In this document: positions 24,165 through 32,216 of the stretch, piece by piece
Numbering within the stretch: position 1 is the first letter of the stretch
Layout: each line of letters begins with the position of its first letter
Source: Siminovitchia fordii DSM 16014 = CIP 108821
Lineage (GTDB): Bacteria > Bacillota > Bacilli > Bacillales > Bacillaceae_C
Direction of reading: 5' to 3'
DNA: 32,279 nt
Assembly: GCF_000374565.1 (NCBI RefSeq)
Contig: NZ_KB894717.1
Span: 1 to 32,279 of the forward strand
Notes under the pieces: model-generated
What the model was told of the DNA's origin: nothing
Databases searched by the model: none
The model's input: the letters and a program-made list of their open reading frames with translations, nothing else
Position numbers and translations under genes: made by a program

Positions 24165-24626
24165 GTGATTAATGGAAGATTACAAGAGTTGAATATCACA
24201 TTGCCCGAACTACACGATAATGCCATGCCTTATGCATTGGGTGTTGTATCGGGACGAAATGTCATATTATCAGGACAGACCCCACGGGTTAACGGTGAAC
24301 AAAAGTATACCGGAACTTTGGGTACACCTTCGATCAATGTTGAGGAAGCGCAGGATGCAGCCAGGATTTGTGTCATCAATCTACTGGGAGCACTAAAAGA
24401 ACTGGTTGGAGACCTTGATCAAGTCGAGAGAATTGTAAAGATCAACGGCTATGTAGCTTCAACCAATGACTTTACAGAGCATTCGAAAGTGATCAATGCC
24501 GCTTCGGTGTTGTTGAATGATATTTTTAGAGAGGGAAAGAAGCATGCCCGGGTGGCAATCGGACTGGCTTCTTTGCCAGGCGGGGCACCGGTTGAAATCG
24601 AGATGATTGCTGAATTGAAGGCTTAA
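24165..24626 (+). CDS. RidA-family (YjgF/Rid) protein
   Basis: A 153-residue cytosolic protein of the Rid superfamily, whose members hydrolyse reactive imines and enamines. The start region VINGRLQELNITLPE and the segments ILSGQTPRV, DLDQVERIVKINGYV and HARVAIGLASLPGGAPVEIE are typical of the longer subgroup found in catabolic operons. This subgroup often lacks the arginine of true RidA deaminases in its usual context, so activity is uncertain. I chose GTG 24165 after GGGGGAT because upstream codons (from 24048) read as lysine-rich nonsense. It lies 22 bases before the reductase gene and was probably recruited to process an imine formed by the oxidase. Confidence 0.85.
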   Translation: MINGRLQELNITLPELHDNAMPYALGVVSGRNVILSGQTPRVNGEQKYTGTLGTPSINVEEAQDAARICVINLLGALKELVGDLDQVERIVKINGYVASTNDFTEHSKVINAASVLLNDIFREGKKHARVAIGLASLPGGAPVEIEMIAELKA

Positions 24627-24648
24627 CCTTTCTAAAGGAGTGAAATGA

Positions 24649-25695
24649 ATGATCCACGATGAAGAAGTATTTGATCTGACTATTATCGGTGGAGGGCCGG
24701 CGGGGCTTTTCACAGCTTTTTACGCAGGTATGAGACAGATGTCAGTCAAAATCATTGAGAGTTTGCCTCAGTTGGGTGGACAGTTGGCAGCTCTTTATCC
24801 TGAAAAAAATATATATGATATTGCGGGATTTCCAAAAGTGAGTGCGCAGGATCTGATTGACAATCTGTACGAGCAAATGTATCAATTTAAACCTGTTATT
24901 TGCTTGGGGCAGTCAGTCGAACAGGTCAAAAAACTGTCTGATGAAACATTCAGAATCAGTACGAACAAAGAGGTCCATCATACGAAAACAATCATTATTA
25001 CAGCAGGAAACGGTGCCTTTAAGCCAAGGAAGCTGCAGTTGGCAGAATCCGAAAAGTATGAAGGGGAAAATCTTCACTATTTTATAAAAGATATGAACCA
25101 ATTTGCCGGCCGGCGGGTTATTTTGTTTGGGGGAGGAGACTCAGCGGTTGATTGGTCATTGATGCTTGAGCCTATTGCTGACAGTGTAACTATTGTACAT
25201 AGGAGAGAAAAATTCCGGGCTCACGAATACAGTGTAGAGCAGCTCCGAAATTCAAAGGTGGAAATTCGGACGCCGTACGTTCCGGTGGAACTAATCGGCG
25301 AGAGTAGAGTTGAGCAGGTGGTCCTAGAAGAAATAGGGAGTGACCGTAAGGAGGTAGTCGAAGTTGATGATGTTATCGTTAATTACGGCTTTGTTTCTTC
25401 TCTCGGCCCTATCAAGGACTGGGGTTTAGATATTGAAAAAAATTCAATCGTAGTCAATTCAAAAATGGAAACAAATATTAAAGGCATCTATGCAGTCGGC
25501 GATATCTGTACGTACGAAGGAAAAATAAAATTAATAACCACCGGTTTCGGAGAGGCACCAGTCGCAGTAAGCAATGCCAAAATGCACATAGATCCAAAAG
25601 CCAGACTTCAACCGCAGCACAGTACCTCCATCCTGGGGGGATCACCAGAAAAAAAGCTTCGGACAAAAAAAGAGAAGAAGGCGATTCATACTTAA
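24649..25695 (+). CDS. yumC: Ferredoxin-NADP(+) reductase, YumC type
   Basis: A 348-residue flavoprotein passing electrons from NADPH to ferredoxin. The FAD motif GGGPAG is at residues 14-19, [17 protein letters not shown] follows, the NADP motif GGGDSAVD is at 161-168 with HRREKFR at 184-190, and the C-terminal FAD site is AVGDI. The CxxC of thioredoxin reductases is missing, as in the YumC class. It is near-colinear with B. subtilis YumC but has a lysine-rich extension after HSTS. AAAGGAG precedes ATG 24649 by eight bases. It closes the ferredoxin operon, so it supplies the electron chain of the module. Confidence 0.95.
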   Translation: MIHDEEVFDLTIIGGGPAGLFTAFYAGMRQMSVKIIESLPQLGGQLAALYPEKNIYDIAGFPKVSAQDLIDNLYEQMYQFKPVICLGQSVEQVKKLSDETFRISTNKEVHHTKTIIITAGNGAFKPRKLQLAESEKYEGENLHYFIKDMNQFAGRRVILFGGGDSAVDWSLMLEPIADSVTIVHRREKFRAHEYSVEQLRNSKVEIRTPYVPVELIGESRVEQVVLEEIGSDRKEVVEVDDVIVNYGFVSSLGPIKDWGLDIEKNSIVVNSKMETNIKGIYAVGDICTYEGKIKLITTGFGEAPVAVSNAKMHIDPKARLQPQHSTSILGGSPEKKLRTKKEKKAIHT

Positions 25696-25809
25696 GGGCG
25701 CAATCCCTCACAGTGGAAATGATGATGGCCGGATTCATATAAGAAAGACTATTGGGATGTACAGGAGAAGCTTCGAAGTTAGAGGAAAACTGCATATAGG
25801 GAAAAAGCA

Positions 25810-25836
25810 ATCCTCCACATCCGGGAGGATTTTTTT
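25810..25836 (+). terminator. Terminator of the ferredoxin-reductase operon
   Basis: ATCCTCC pairs with GGAGGAT around a seven-base loop, followed by a T run. It lies 115 bases past the reductase stop. Confidence 0.85.
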
Positions 25837-25847
25837 AATGAGTAATT

Positions 25848-25960
25848 GAGTTGGGAGCAGCCGGGAAGGGATAACCTTCCGCCGGCTGCTCCCAACTCTC
25901 TTAAGAAGCTCCCAACTCTCTTAAGAAGCTCCCACCTCTCTTAAGAAGCTCCCACCTTTG
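25848..25960. repeat. Large hairpin running into a 20-bp tandem array
   Basis: A long stem joins 25848-25869 and 25875-25898 (outer 16 bp GAGTTGGGAGCAGCCG with its complement, then a small bulge and AAGG/CCTT) around a short loop. The right arm's GCTCCCAACTC is then repeated with a 20-base period (GCTCCCAACTCTCTTAAGAA) at 25888, 25908, 25928 and, partly, 25948; later copies read CCCACC. The core matches the array at 1-120. Confidence 0.9.
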
Positions 25961-25981
25961 CTTAACCATCAATGCTCTTAC

Positions 25982-26008
25982 AAAAAAGCCGCACCAATCG
26001 GCGCGGCT
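25982..26008 (-). terminator. Terminator of the sortase operon
   Basis: On the minus strand AGCCGCGCC pairs with GGTGCGGCT (one wobble, four-base loop), followed by T6. It begins three bases past the sortase stop. Confidence 0.9.
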
Positions 26009-26010
26009 CT

Positions 26011-26640
26011 TCATTCTTCATATTTTTTGCTTTCAATCAAATCGGCGACGAGGATGTAGCGATCCGGCGCATCACCAATATACCGAAACGGATAGCATGT
26101 AGTGACGGTCAAGGTGGCACGCGGCTTCGGAACGATGACCGTCCGGTCGTCCGCATCCACAATTCGTACTTTTCGTATTTTATAAGTGAATTTACCCATG
26201 GACGTGTTGACAATTAATAAATCGCCTTTTCCTACTTCGCCGAGACGTCTGAAAACTGTATCTCGATGACCGGAAAGGACTGAATTATCTTTTTCTCCTG
26301 GAAGGACGCTGCCGGCATAGTGCCCGACTCCTTTTTCCAGCTCATCTTCATCGGTTCCGTGATAGATAGGCAGTGTAGCGTCCAGTTTGGGAATAATCAA
26401 ATCGCCGATAATCTCGCCCTCTTCAGGGCGCTTTTCGTAAATAACTGTTTTGGTCTCCCGCTTTTCTTTTACAGGTGGTGGTGCTTCTTCTTGTTTGACG
26501 GGAGCAGGTTCTGAACTGGCTTTATTCACAGTAAAAATCATATACCCCGTCAAAAATTTAAAGGCATTCGTCCCGGCAAGCCAAGTACCAAAACCAATCA
26601 ATCCAACTGCCGCTGCAAGAAGAATGAAACGTTTCATCAT
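26011..26640 (-). CDS. srtD: Class D sortase
   Basis: A 209-residue membrane-anchored transpeptidase that cleaves a C-terminal sorting signal and links the protein to peptidoglycan. An N-terminal hydrophobic segment (residues 5-25) is followed by a proline/glutamate-rich linker and the catalytic domain with H125 (LSGHRDT), C182 (TLTVTTCYPF) and R194 (APDRY). The TTCYPF and short-domain form point to class D. Its ATG overlaps the substrate gene stop (ATGA), so enzyme and substrate are co-translated. Confidence 0.95.
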   Translation of the reverse strand: MMKRFILLAAAVGLIGFGTWLAGTNAFKFLTGYMIFTVNKASSEPAPVKQEEAPPPVKEKRETKTVIYEKRPEEGEIIGDLIIPKLDATLPIYHGTDEDELEKGVGHYAGSVLPGEKDNSVLSGHRDTVFRRLGEVGKGDLLIVNTSMGKFTYKIRKVRIVDADDRTVIVPKPRATLTVTTCYPFRYIGDAPDRYILVADLIESKKYEE

Positions 26641-27659
26641 GCACCTTTAACTTTTAATTTACGGAATAAGAGAGCGCCGAAAATTATAAACGCGAGTCCG
26701 GCGACAGTCTGTGGAAGATAGCCTCCCGCTGTGTTTGGAAGCTTTCCTCCCTTAACCGTTTTGGGAACCGGCTTTCCGGTGGATGTTTTGGAAAATGGGT
26801 TTCCAGCGGAAGCTTTGGCTGCTGTTTCCGCTTTGTTTATATTTTGCCCGGCATTGTTAATAAGATCGGAACCGAACATCTCTTTTGTAATCAGCAGGTC
26901 GGCAAGGAATTCGCCATCTTTTGAATAAATTTTTATTAGCAAATCAGCACCGTTGACCGTATCCATTTGGACTAATGCCGATAGAGAAACAGGCGTTTCA
27001 ATTCCATCTTTCACTAAATAGTAATCTACTTTTAGTTGAAGAAGGTCCAAAAGCTCGTCCCAAATGCTAAGCAATTCAGCGATTTGAGCTGGTGTAAGCT
27101 CAGAGGAGCTTTCAAAATCTGGGAAAGCCATCAAACGGTCTCCCAAGCTTAAGAGTTTAGCTAAAAATGCTTCTTCATCAGCATTTTCTACGACTTTGTC
27201 CAAGTGAGCTTCCAATCTTTGCATTTCGTCATTTGTAAGACCAAATCCAGCAAGGGCATCAATGATAGCCTCTTCGTCGATTGAATCAACGGCCAAATAT
27301 ATGATTTCATCCTCTAAATCATCAATGAAAATAAAATCATTCAAAGACATTCCATTTTCTGCAAGAAGCTGCTCCAATTCTTTTTGTGTCATTCCGTAGT
27401 CAGCAAGCAGGGCTTTCAAGTTTTCTTTGTTTATCTTTTCGCCCAAGTAATCTTTTATTTCTAAAACAGAATCGAACTCTTCGAGAGTGTAATCATGAAT
27501 TTCCTCAAAGTATGTAACAAAATCTTGCTCAGACATTCCAATTTCTTCTAAATATTTTTGAAACTCGGGATCTTTCGGATCCACCGCCGCAAAAGCGGAT
27601 AATGGCAGCGCCCAAATGGCAAGGATGGCCGCAAGCACTGCAGGCAATAACCGTTTCAA
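26637..27659 (-). CDS. Processed acidic surface protein with LPxTA-type sorting signal
   Basis: A 340-residue secreted, strongly acidic protein. It has a signal peptide ending near AFAA (residue 25), a body of helical repeats built on the pattern E-x2-GMs/t-x2-(D/E)-(F/L) (EIGMSEQDF, DYGMTQKEL, ENGMSLNDF, GFGLTNDEM), a Lys/Thr/Pro spacer, then the sorting motif LPNTAG, a hydrophobic helix and the basic tail RKLKVKGA. It matches the acidic LPxTA protein family that travels with class D sortase. Start is TTG 27659, after AAGGGGG. It is probably the only substrate of the adjacent sortase. Confidence 0.92.
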   Translation of the reverse strand: MKRLLPAVLAAILAIWALPLSAFAAVDPKDPEFQKYLEEIGMSEQDFVTYFEEIHDYTLEEFDSVLEIKDYLGEKINKENLKALLADYGMTQKELEQLLAENGMSLNDFIFIDDLEDEIIYLAVDSIDEEAIIDALAGFGLTNDEMQRLEAHLDKVVENADEEAFLAKLLSLGDRLMAFPDFESSSELTPAQIAELLSIWDELLDLLQLKVDYYLVKDGIETPVSLSALVQMDTVNGADLLIKIYSKDGEFLADLLITKEMFGSDLINNAGQNINKAETAAKASAGNPFSKTSTGKPVPKTVKGGKLPNTAGGYLPQTVAGLAFIIFGALLFRKLKVKGA

Positions 27660-27680
27660 ATGAGATTCCCCCTTAAATTA

Positions 27681-27706
27681 TCGAATATCCTAATTATTAT
27701 ATTCGA
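27681..27706 (-). promoter_or_regulatory. Promoter region of the surface-protein operon with inverted repeat
   Basis: TCGAATAT-N10-ATATTCGA is a perfect inverted repeat 22 bases before the start codon. It contains TATAAT on the minus strand (27701-27696), a likely -10; the -35 is weak (TATTCA). The repeat could be a repressor site. Confidence 0.5.
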
Positions 27707-27813
27707 AATCCTGTCCGGTGAATAGTACCTTTTTTATTATGTTTCTACCTATTTTTTAGCACAATTATTTTCAAAATGAATTAAATATATATTAAACAGG
27801 TATATAACAGATG

Positions 27814-27842
27814 TTGACATTATTAATCTGTTATACTACAAT
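27814..27842 (+). promoter_or_regulatory. Promoter of the YhfH-like gene
   Basis: TTGACA (27814-27819) and TACAAT (27837-27842) are 17 bases apart, ending 32 bases before the start codon. Confidence 0.75.
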
Positions 27843-27874
27843 GTATTTAATAACAAAAAAAGGAGGGCGTCTAC

Positions 27875-28003
27875 ATGTTGCCAATCGAATTTTACAGAAA
27901 CATTCCTGCCAAACAATGCTGCCAATGCGGAGAAGAAATGAATGAAATGCATGAGTGCTATTTCAACGAATGTGAGCGCTGCCTAAGCAAAGCGGAGGAG
28001 TAA
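27875..28003 (+). CDS. yhfH: YhfH-like small zinc-binding protein
   Basis: A 42-residue protein beginning MLPIEFYRNIPAKQCCQCG, with two CxxC-like pairs (CQCG and CERC) fitted for one zinc ion. Size, the FYRN-PAK opening and the cysteine layout match the YhfH family of Bacillus, whose function is unknown. AGGAGGG precedes ATG 27875. It has its own promoter and terminator. Confidence 0.85.
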   Translation: MLPIEFYRNIPAKQCCQCGEEMNEMHECYFNECERCLSKAEE

Positions 28004-28040
28004 TAAAAAATTGAAAAAATTATTTGAAGGCCATCCATAG

Positions 28041-28078
28041 TCTGCCTGTTTCCGGATGAGACAGAGCAGATTATTTTT
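28041..28078 (+). terminator. Terminator of the YhfH-like gene
   Basis: TCTGC-CTGT pairs with ACAG-A-GCAGA (one bulge), followed by TTATTTTT. A second small hairpin (AGCC-N-TCG with CGA-N-GGCT) follows at about 28094-28116. Confidence 0.7.
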
Positions 28079-28124
28079 GTGTTGAAAAAGAAGAAGCCCT
28101 CGCTGGGAACGAAGGCTGTATTGT

Positions 28125-28400
28125 GATATATAACAGATTAGTTGTTTATGACTGGCAATATGAGTTTTGCATCATAAACCTGCTCTAACTTATACCTGCT
28201 CCTGATAGGTCTTATTAGCGGAGTCCCGGTTATATCCTTACACTTCCCACCATAAAGATGGATCACCTTTCCTATCCGTCAGACTTCGTATCAAAAGTCT
28301 GTTCCTGGGTCATACGTACCAGGTTCCGTATCATAAAACTGAGGCCCCTTGGCACATACAAGTTGATAAAAATTACAATAAATGAGTTTACTGAGTTCAC
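28125..28400 (-). mobile_element. Non-coding block, possible IS110/IS1111-type end without transposase
   Basis: About 275 bases without an open frame. On the minus strand it has a 5' part with stems CCTGG-N10-CCAGG (around 28301-28322) and the perfect CAGACTT-N8-AAGTCTG (around 28281-28303), then a segment containing ATAACCGGGACTCCGCTAAT. This layout recalls, from memory only, the non-coding ends of IS110/IS1111 elements, which encode bridge RNAs. There is no transposase. The assignment is tentative. Confidence 0.3.
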
Positions 28401-28414
28401 TCAGAATCTTTTCT

Positions 28415-29536
28415 CTACAAATTTTCTCCAACAATTTTTACAAGGGCATCTCCTAACTGCCTTACATCCTCCATTTCTGTTTCCCGGCCAAACGTAATCC
28501 GAATGAATTCTTTTGCAGCTTTTCCTTCCACTCCAAGAGCAACCATTGTCTTCGCTGGAGCCTGTTGGCTCACCTGACAGGCGCTCCCTGTCGAGATGGC
28601 AAATCCGCGTTGGTTCGCCTCGTTCATGATTAGCTGACCTTCAAGCCCATTTATCCTCATGCCGACTGTTGAAGGCAGGTCAGCCTTATAAAGGGTACAC
28701 TTTGCCAAAATGGGATTCAGCGATTTCAAAAATGCTTCCCGAAGCGTGCGGTAATGCTTCTCGTAAACTTCCCATCCTCCCACAGCTTTTTCCGCGGCCA
28801 CAGCCATGGCCGCAATTCCCGGTACGTTCACGGTTCCCGGTCGGAATCCACCTTCGTGCGTGGTGCCTGGAACATAGGGATCCCATCGCAGTTCAGGATT
28901 CAGGTAAACGGCCCCTACTCCTTTTGGCCCGTAAAATTTATGGCCGGAGATCGTAAGGCTGTCAACGGAGCGGGCAACCGGCACCAAATTTACCTTACCG
29001 AAAGATTGAACGCAGTCACTATGAAAAAGAATACGATGCTCCTGGCAGACCCGACCAATTTCTTCAATTGGCTGAAGGGTACCGATCTCCGGGTTTGCGT
29101 GCTGGATGCTCACTAAAACAGTGTCTTCACGGATAACATTCAAGAAATCCGCCAAATTGATCCGCCCGTCCGGAGCAAAAGACAGCTTTGTGATATCCCA
29201 ACCGGATTCCCGTAATTTATCCATTGTATTTAAAACAGAAGAATGTTCAGCAGCTCCTGTTATGATGTGCTTTCCTTTTTTTAGCTTACTGGACAATAAT
29301 GTTTGAATGCCCAAAAAATTGCCTTCCGACCCGCCGCTTGTAAAATATACTCCATCTTTAGATACGCCGAAAAAGCAGGCGAATTGTGCCCGGCTATATT
29401 CCAAAAGTTCATGTGCCTGATCTCCGGCATCATGAAGGCTGCTCGAATTTCCGTAGTATGAGGATGCCGCTTTTACATAGACTTCCGCCGCTTCTTGATC
29501 CAGTGGACAAGTGGCTGCATAATCGAAATATTTCAC
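28415..29536 (-). CDS. nifS: Cysteine desulfurase NifS, NAD-biosynthesis type
   Basis: A PLP enzyme that provides sulfur for the iron-sulfur cluster of quinolinate synthase. With GTG 29536 it has 373 residues and begins MKYFDYAAT, as NifS proteins do; the PLP lysine is in SGHKFYGPKG, and the catalytic cysteine in the loop STGSACQVSQQAPAKT. In-frame ATG codons at 29581 and 29560 lack a ribosome binding site, whereas AAAGCAGG lies eight bases before the GTG. It is divergent from nadB-nadC, as in B. subtilis, and shares the NiaR-type box between them. Confidence 0.93.
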   Translation of the reverse strand: MKYFDYAATCPLDQEAAEVYVKAASSYYGNSSSLHDAGDQAHELLEYSRAQFACFFGVSKDGVYFTSGGSEGNFLGIQTLLSSKLKKGKHIITGAAEHSSVLNTMDKLRESGWDITKLSFAPDGRINLADFLNVIREDTVLVSIQHANPEIGTLQPIEEIGRVCQEHRILFHSDCVQSFGKVNLVPVARSVDSLTISGHKFYGPKGVGAVYLNPELRWDPYVPGTTHEGGFRPGTVNVPGIAAMAVAAEKAVGGWEVYEKHYRTLREAFLKSLNPILAKCTLYKADLPSTVGMRINGLEGQLIMNEANQRGFAISTGSACQVSQQAPAKTMVALGVEGKAAKEFIRITFGRETEMEDVRQLGDALVKIVGENL

Positions 29537-29606
29537 CTGGTAAACCTGCTTTCCATTCATTTTTAAAAAAACTCTTGTCATAAGTGTAATTGTGTGTAAA
29601 TATATG

Positions 29607-29616
29607 TGTCAAGACA
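29607..29616. promoter_or_regulatory. NiaR (NadR/YrxA)-type operator between nifS and nadB
   Basis: TGTCAAGACA (complement TGTCTTGACA) fits the TGTC-N2-GACA core bound by the nicotinate-responsive repressor NiaR in Bacillales. It lies in the 104-base divergent region and overlaps TTGACA of the leftward nifS promoter. Repression of both operons when nicotinate is present is expected. Confidence 0.65.
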
Positions 29617-29640
29617 ATTGTAAATACTGGGAGGCGCATA

Positions 29641-31290
29641 ATGAATAAAGCGGATGTCCTTATTATCGGAAGCGGTGTGGCCGCTCTGCAATTGGCGAAG
29701 CGTCTGGGTGACGATAAGAATGTGATAGTCATCACAAAGTCTTTTTTAAAAAATGGAAATTCCAACCTGGCACAGGGAGGAGTTGCCGCTGCCATTGGGG
29801 AAAGTGATCATCCGGAAAGTCACTTTGCCGATACGCTTGAAGCTGGGCGATTCCATAATGAAAGTGCTACAGTGCTGGCCGTAACAAGGGAAGCACCGGA
29901 ATTGATTGAAGAGCTGTGGGCGGAAGGCTGCCGGTTTGATACAGATGAAAAGGGCAGGCTGCTGCTCGGAATGGAAGGTGCACATAGAGAACATCGGATC
30001 GTTCATGGGGGCGGGGATGCAACAGGGCAGCAGATCATGAAGCATCTTGCTTCCGTTTCTGTCGGTAAATTTGTCGTCATTGAGAATATATTTGTATTTG
30101 AGTTAATCATGGATCCTTCCGGTCAATGCATCGGCGCCAAGGGGAAAAAGGCAGATGGTCACGTCGAATCATTTCTTGCTGACCATGTTGTTTTGGCAAC
30201 AGGAGGATGCGGCCAGCTTTACAGCCATACATCCAATGCTGAAACCGTATCAGGCGATGGCATTGCGCTTGCATACAAAGCGGGTGCGGAAGTCGTCGAT
30301 ATGGAGTTCATCCAATTTCATCCGACCCTTCTTTATTTGGATGGTAAAACCCATGGTTTGATTTCGGAAGCTGTTCGCGGAGAGGGTGGAAGGCTGGTCA
30401 CTGACAAGGGTGAACCGATTATGGATGATGTCCATCCAATGGGAGACCTCGCGCCGCGGCATATCGTTGCACAAACGATTTATGAATATATACGTAAAGG
30501 AACCCAAGTATATCTTGATGTATCACTTATTGAGAATTTCGCCGTGCGGTTCCCGACAGTTACCACTTTGTGTGAAAAAAATCACGTAGATTGGAAAAAA
30601 CAGATCCCTGTTGCACCAGGAAGCCATTTTTTAATGGGTGGCGTAAAAACAGATCTGATTGGCCGGACTAGCATTAAAGGGTTGTACGCCATTGGCGAGG
30701 TTGCCTGTACGGGCCTTCACGGTGCGAATCGTTTGGCGAGCAACTCGTTGCTTGAAGGACTGTTTATGGGGAAAAAGTTGGCTGAATGGATCAATGAAAG
30801 CGGAGAACGATCTGGACTGAATCCCCGAAGCATCGAATGGTGCAAACTGAATGAGATGGAAACCGTTCATTCGCTAAATGGAATAAAAAATGAGGATCAT
30901 CCGGAAGATAGCGGTTCGCTCATCGGGACGAACAACTGCAACATCCGATTGCCGAAAGCCAAAGATATCCAGCAATCCATGATGGACAACGTAGGAATTG
31001 TCCGCTCCGCAGAAGGCTTAGCCAGACAAAAGCAATGGTTGGAAGGTTTTCAAATAGACGAATGGATGAAAACGGATCTGGACCATTTAACTATTGAAGA
31101 AATGACCCGGGTGTTCATGCTTATCACATCATGGCTGATCACGGATTCAGCCTTGAAAAGGACAGAAAGCAGGGGAGGACATTTTCGCAGCGACTACCCT
31201 TGTGAAAAAAATCACGACTGGATGGGCAGGAAAATTATCCATAAAAGGAATGGGAACAATGAACAAATTAAAACTGCGGTTGCAACTTGA
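29641..31290 (+). CDS. nadB: L-aspartate oxidase
   Basis: A flavoenzyme oxidising L-aspartate to iminoaspartate, the first step of de novo NAD synthesis. In the 549 residues the FAD motif IIGSGVAALQLA is near the N-terminus, SNLAQGGVAAA and HRIVHGGGDATG form the usual core, IQFHPT and ARHIVAQTI-like (PRHIVAQTI) the active-site region, and GLHGANRLASNSLLEGL the C-terminal FAD contact. GGAGGCG precedes ATG 29641; the upstream frame lies in the operator region. The end overlaps nadC by 32 bases. Confidence 0.96.
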   Translation: MNKADVLIIGSGVAALQLAKRLGDDKNVIVITKSFLKNGNSNLAQGGVAAAIGESDHPESHFADTLEAGRFHNESATVLAVTREAPELIEELWAEGCRFDTDEKGRLLLGMEGAHREHRIVHGGGDATGQQIMKHLASVSVGKFVVIENIFVFELIMDPSGQCIGAKGKKADGHVESFLADHVVLATGGCGQLYSHTSNAETVSGDGIALAYKAGAEVVDMEFIQFHPTLLYLDGKTHGLISEAVRGEGGRLVTDKGEPIMDDVHPMGDLAPRHIVAQTIYEYIRKGTQVYLDVSLIENFAVRFPTVTTLCEKNHVDWKKQIPVAPGSHFLMGGVKTDLIGRTSIKGLYAIGEVACTGLHGANRLASNSLLEGLFMGKKLAEWINESGERSGLNPRSIEWCKLNEMETVHSLNGIKNEDHPEDSGSLIGTNNCNIRLPKAKDIQQSMMDNVGIVRSAEGLARQKQWLEGFQIDEWMKTDLDHLTIEEMTRVFMLITSWLITDSALKRTESRGGHFRSDYPCEKNHDWMGRKIIHKRNGNNEQIKTAVAT

Positions 31291-32113
31291 ACAATTTTTT
31301 CTGGAAGATATCGGAGATCGTGATGTGACCAGCCAAATATTCGGAGATGGCCATCATGGCGAGGTCCATTTTATCGCAAAAGAATTTGGTGTATTCTGCG
31401 GCAAGGACATTATTAGAACGGGATACTCAATCCTTGATCCGGAGTTGCATTATGAACTCTTTGTCCGTGACGGTGAAAACATTTCAGTGGGGCAGCTGCT
31501 CGCGACAGTAAGGGGTCCAGTATCGGCACTCTTGAAGGGCGAGCGTGTCATTCTGAACCTTGTGCAAAGGATGAGCGGCATTGCAACGAAAACACGCCAA
31601 GCAGTTGACGTCCTGAATAGTGAGCATACGAAAATTTGCGATACAAGGAAAACAACACCAGGCCTTCGGATGCTTGAAAAATATGCCGTCCGGTGCGGCG
31701 GAGGTCAGAACCACCGTTACGGCTTATACGACGGAGCGATGCTTAAAGACAACCACATTGCGTTTGCCGGGTCGATCGCCGAAGCAGTCGCCGCGGTACG
31801 GGCAAAGGCAGGCCATATGGTCAAAATCGAAGTCGAAACCGAGACGAGGGAAATGGTGCTTGAAGCAGTAGCTGCCAAAGCTGATGTCATCATGTTCGAC
31901 AACAGGGAACCAGAGGAAATCCGGGAATGGATCAAATTGGTTCCGGACAGTATTGTGACAGAGGCATCCGGCGGGATTACAATGGACAACCTTGCTTCAT
32001 ACCGCGATACGGGAGTCGATTATATTTCGCTGGGATTTTTGACACATTCTGTCTCTGCATTAGATATAAGTGCGAAAGTTAAAGTTGGAGGGAAGGAAAG
32101 ACTGCTTCTTTGA
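31259..32113 (+). CDS. nadC: Nicotinate-nucleotide pyrophosphorylase (carboxylating)
   Basis: Quinolinate phosphoribosyltransferase, which makes nicotinate mononucleotide from quinolinate and PRPP. A protein of 284 residues with LEDIGDRDVTSQIF at the N-terminus, the substrate motifs DTRKTTPGLRMLEKYAVRCG and NHRYGLYD, and the C-terminal barrel ending VTEASGGITMDNL and DYISLGFLTHS. I start at ATG 31259 after AAAAGGA. nadA, which usually follows in this operon, does not appear in the remaining 166 bases. Confidence 0.96.
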   Translation: MNKLKLRLQLEQFFLEDIGDRDVTSQIFGDGHHGEVHFIAKEFGVFCGKDIIRTGYSILDPELHYELFVRDGENISVGQLLATVRGPVSALLKGERVILNLVQRMSGIATKTRQAVDVLNSEHTKICDTRKTTPGLRMLEKYAVRCGGGQNHRYGLYDGAMLKDNHIAFAGSIAEAVAAVRAKAGHMVKIEVETETREMVLEAVAAKADVIMFDNREPEEIREWIKLVPDSIVTEASGGITMDNLASYRDTGVDYISLGFLTHSVSALDISAKVKVGGKERLLL

Positions 32114-32216
32114 ACAGGAGATCGGGATAAATTTTTTAATATGAATACCTTGCTGGGCAAGAGTACTTCAAAATCGTTCTACTTTTTATTCATGCCGGGT
32201 CCCTAAGAGTATGTCG

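Noticed and set aside
24649-25695. Thioredoxin reductase as the product of the reductase gene
   Set aside because: The redox-active CxxC is absent and the whole sequence follows YumC-type ferredoxin-NADP reductase.
28258-28497. 79-codon plus-strand ORF next to nifS
   Set aside because: It runs antisense into the nifS coding end, lacks a ribosome binding site and overlaps the structured non-coding block.
29537-29581. Longer nifS start at ATG 29581
   Set aside because: No ribosome binding site; homologues begin at the xxYxDYAAT segment, reached from GTG 29536.
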